A stretch of 64,000 nt of DNA from Streptomyces sp. LHD-70 (GTDB taxonomy: Bacteria; Actinomycetota; Actinomycetes; Streptomycetales; Streptomycetaceae), in assembly GCF_031157275.1 (NCBI RefSeq), contig NZ_JAVIFW010000024.1, forward strand, positions 54,184 to 118,183. The letters are read 5' to 3'. The position numbers and the translations under genes were made by a program. Under the pieces are notes generated by a model. That model worked only from the letters and a program-made list of their open reading frames with translations, did not search any database and was not told the DNA's origin. Below, piece after piece: positions 63,070 to 64,000 of the stretch. The stretch's first letter is position 1, and each line of letters begins with the position of its first letter.

Positions 63070-63828
63070 GTGGCGCTGAAGCCAGAGTCGACCGCGCCGT
63101 ACCACTCGGTGCAGCACGCCCTGCGTGTGCTCGAAACCGTGTCCCGGCACCCCGCCGGCGTCACCGACGTGGAGATCGCACGCCTGACGGGCCTGCTGCC
63201 CAGGGCGCTCTCCGCACTGCTCCTGATGCTGCGCCGCGAGGGTTACGTCCGCCAGGTCAGCGACGGCGCGTACACCACGGGCGACGCGTTCGCGAAGCTC
63301 GGCTCCACGGTCGCGCACGACGACGCGATCAAGAACCAGCTCCAGACCACCCTGGACCGCCTGCGGGACACGGTCGGCGCCGCCGTCTACATCAGCCGGT
63401 ACATCGACGGCGAAGTGAAGATCACGCAGTACGCCGCAGGCCCCGACGCCCCCGCGGTCAACGAGTGGGTGGACTTCCGCTCCGCCGCGCACGCCAGCGC
63501 CGTCGGCAAGAGCCTGCTCACCCAGCTGGACATCAACGGCCGCCGGGACCACCTCTCCCGCCACAAGCCGGCCCGCCTCACCTCGAAGACGATCACCAAC
63601 GAGCGGCTGCTCTTCAGCAGACTGGACTCCCAGCCGCCCACGGTCCCGATCCTCGACCTCCAGGAGTACGCGGTGGGCACGGTCTGCGCGGCCGTCCCGA
63701 TCACCGCGGGCGCCGCGGTCGGCTGTCTGGCCCTGTCCATGCCGATCGAGAGCGCCCACCGCCTGCGCGCCGCGGCCGACACCCTGAACCGCGGGGCGGC
63801 ACCGGTGCTGCTCTCGCTCGCCATCTGA
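63070..63828 (+). CDS. IclR-family transcriptional regulator
   Basis: A 252-residue regulator with an N-terminal winged helix (HSVQHALRVLETVSRHPAGV, then VEIARLTGLLPRALSALLLM) and a C-terminal effector domain (GAAVYISRYIDGEVKITQYA ... AHASAVGKSLLTQLD ... YAVGTVCAAVPITAGAAVG). The GTG at 63070 with AGGGGGA 6 nt upstream is preferred over ATG 63055. It lies directly after the ehu operon, and is the natural candidate regulator for the importer and the racemase/dehydrogenase genes. Confidence 0.9.
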   Translation: MALKPESTAPYHSVQHALRVLETVSRHPAGVTDVEIARLTGLLPRALSALLLMLRREGYVRQVSDGAYTTGDAFAKLGSTVAHDDAIKNQLQTTLDRLRDTVGAAVYISRYIDGEVKITQYAAGPDAPAVNEWVDFRSAAHASAVGKSLLTQLDINGRRDHLSRHKPARLTSKTITNERLLFSRLDSQPPTVPILDLQEYAVGTVCAAVPITAGAAVGCLALSMPIESAHRLRAAADTLNRGAAPVLLSLAI

Positions 63829-63889
63829 CTGCCCCCAGCGGGTGGTCCGAAGCACCCTTCGGCGCCGGGTATTATTTACGAGTCAGCAG

Positions 63890-63963
63890 GCGCCGCTAGC
63901 TCAGTTGGTTAGAGCAGCTGACTCTTAATCAGCGGGTCCGGGGTTCGAGTCCCTGGCGGCGCA
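63890..63963 (+). tRNA. tRNA-Lys (anticodon CTT), copy 2
   Basis: Identical 74-nt sequence to copy 1 at 51575, with the same 8 bp of 5' flank and 5 bp of 3' flank. A -10-like TATTAT at 63870-63875 lies upstream. Here no CDS overlaps the gene. Confidence 0.97.
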
Positions 63964-63972
63964 CAGACAGAC

Positions 63973-64000
63973 AAGGCCCTTCGCTCCGGCGGAGGGCCTT
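63973..64000 (+). terminator. Terminator after tRNA-Lys copy 2, at the window edge
   Basis: AAGGCCCT pairs with AGGGCCTT, with an inner CGCTCCGGCGG loop region. The window ends at the last stem base. Confidence 0.85.

Overview
The window is high-GC DNA (typically G/C at third codon positions, frequent GTG/TTG starts, ATGA/GTGA stop-start overlaps) from an actinomycete, almost certainly a Streptomyces. Gene order follows the S. coelicolor core chromosome as I remember it around SCO2777-SCO2830: leucine catabolism, desferrioxamine flank, hexosaminidase, glmS, adpA-orn, ceb/bglC, then cdgA. All assignments are from reading the sequence and from family knowledge; no database was searched.

Layout. 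1-3668: end of a leucine/acyl-CoA catabolic operon (biotin-carboxylase subunit, HMG-CoA lyase, acyl-CoA dehydrogenase). 3857-22711: a large iron-regulated siderophore locus with three iron boxes. Its outer genes are desferrioxamine genes (desE, desF, desA, desB). Where desC-desD would be expected there is instead a rhizobactin/schizokinen-type set: aminotransferase, second decarboxylase, second N-monooxygenase, two IucA/IucC synthetases, an acyltransferase and an MFS exporter, followed by a complete Fe-siderophore ABC importer with a fused double permease. 22810-28433: secreted GH20 hexosaminidase, a frameshifted DUF4429-SHOCT gene, a small conserved protein, glmS and a universal stress protein. 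28800-31350: a small membrane protein, the developmental regulator adpA with its TTA codon, and orn; then tRNA-His.

31664-37773: the cellobiose system cebR / cebEFG-bglC with CebR boxes in the divergent promoter and across the bglC start codon. 37896-45755: secreted GH18 chitinase, a two-component system, and several housekeeping or unknown genes including an HTH-TPR regulator and a histidine phosphatase. 46008-50282: a tight three-gene operon of a Cas4/AddB-like four-cysteine PD-(D/E)XK nuclease, an unrecognised 538-residue protein and an SF1 helicase; it looks like a split Dna2-type nuclease-helicase machine and is one of the two most interesting parts of the window.

50410-55239: two unknown genes, the first of two identical tRNA-Lys genes (overlapped by the preceding CDS), an M6 metalloprotease and the c-di-GMP enzyme cdgA. 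55256-63828: an LLM flavin oxidoreductase, two Asp/Glu-racemase/maleate-isomerase paralogues, a D-2-hydroxyacid dehydrogenase, an EhuBCDA-type ABC importer and an IclR regulator, resembling an ectoine-utilisation locus without its ring-opening hydrolases. The window ends with the second tRNA-Lys.

Recurring structure: composite intergenic repeats sit at the 3' ends of many genes and often form bidirectional terminators, and two repeat-containing mini-ORFs bridge neighbouring genes by stop/start overlaps. I saw no CRISPR array, insertion sequence, prophage or replication origin.
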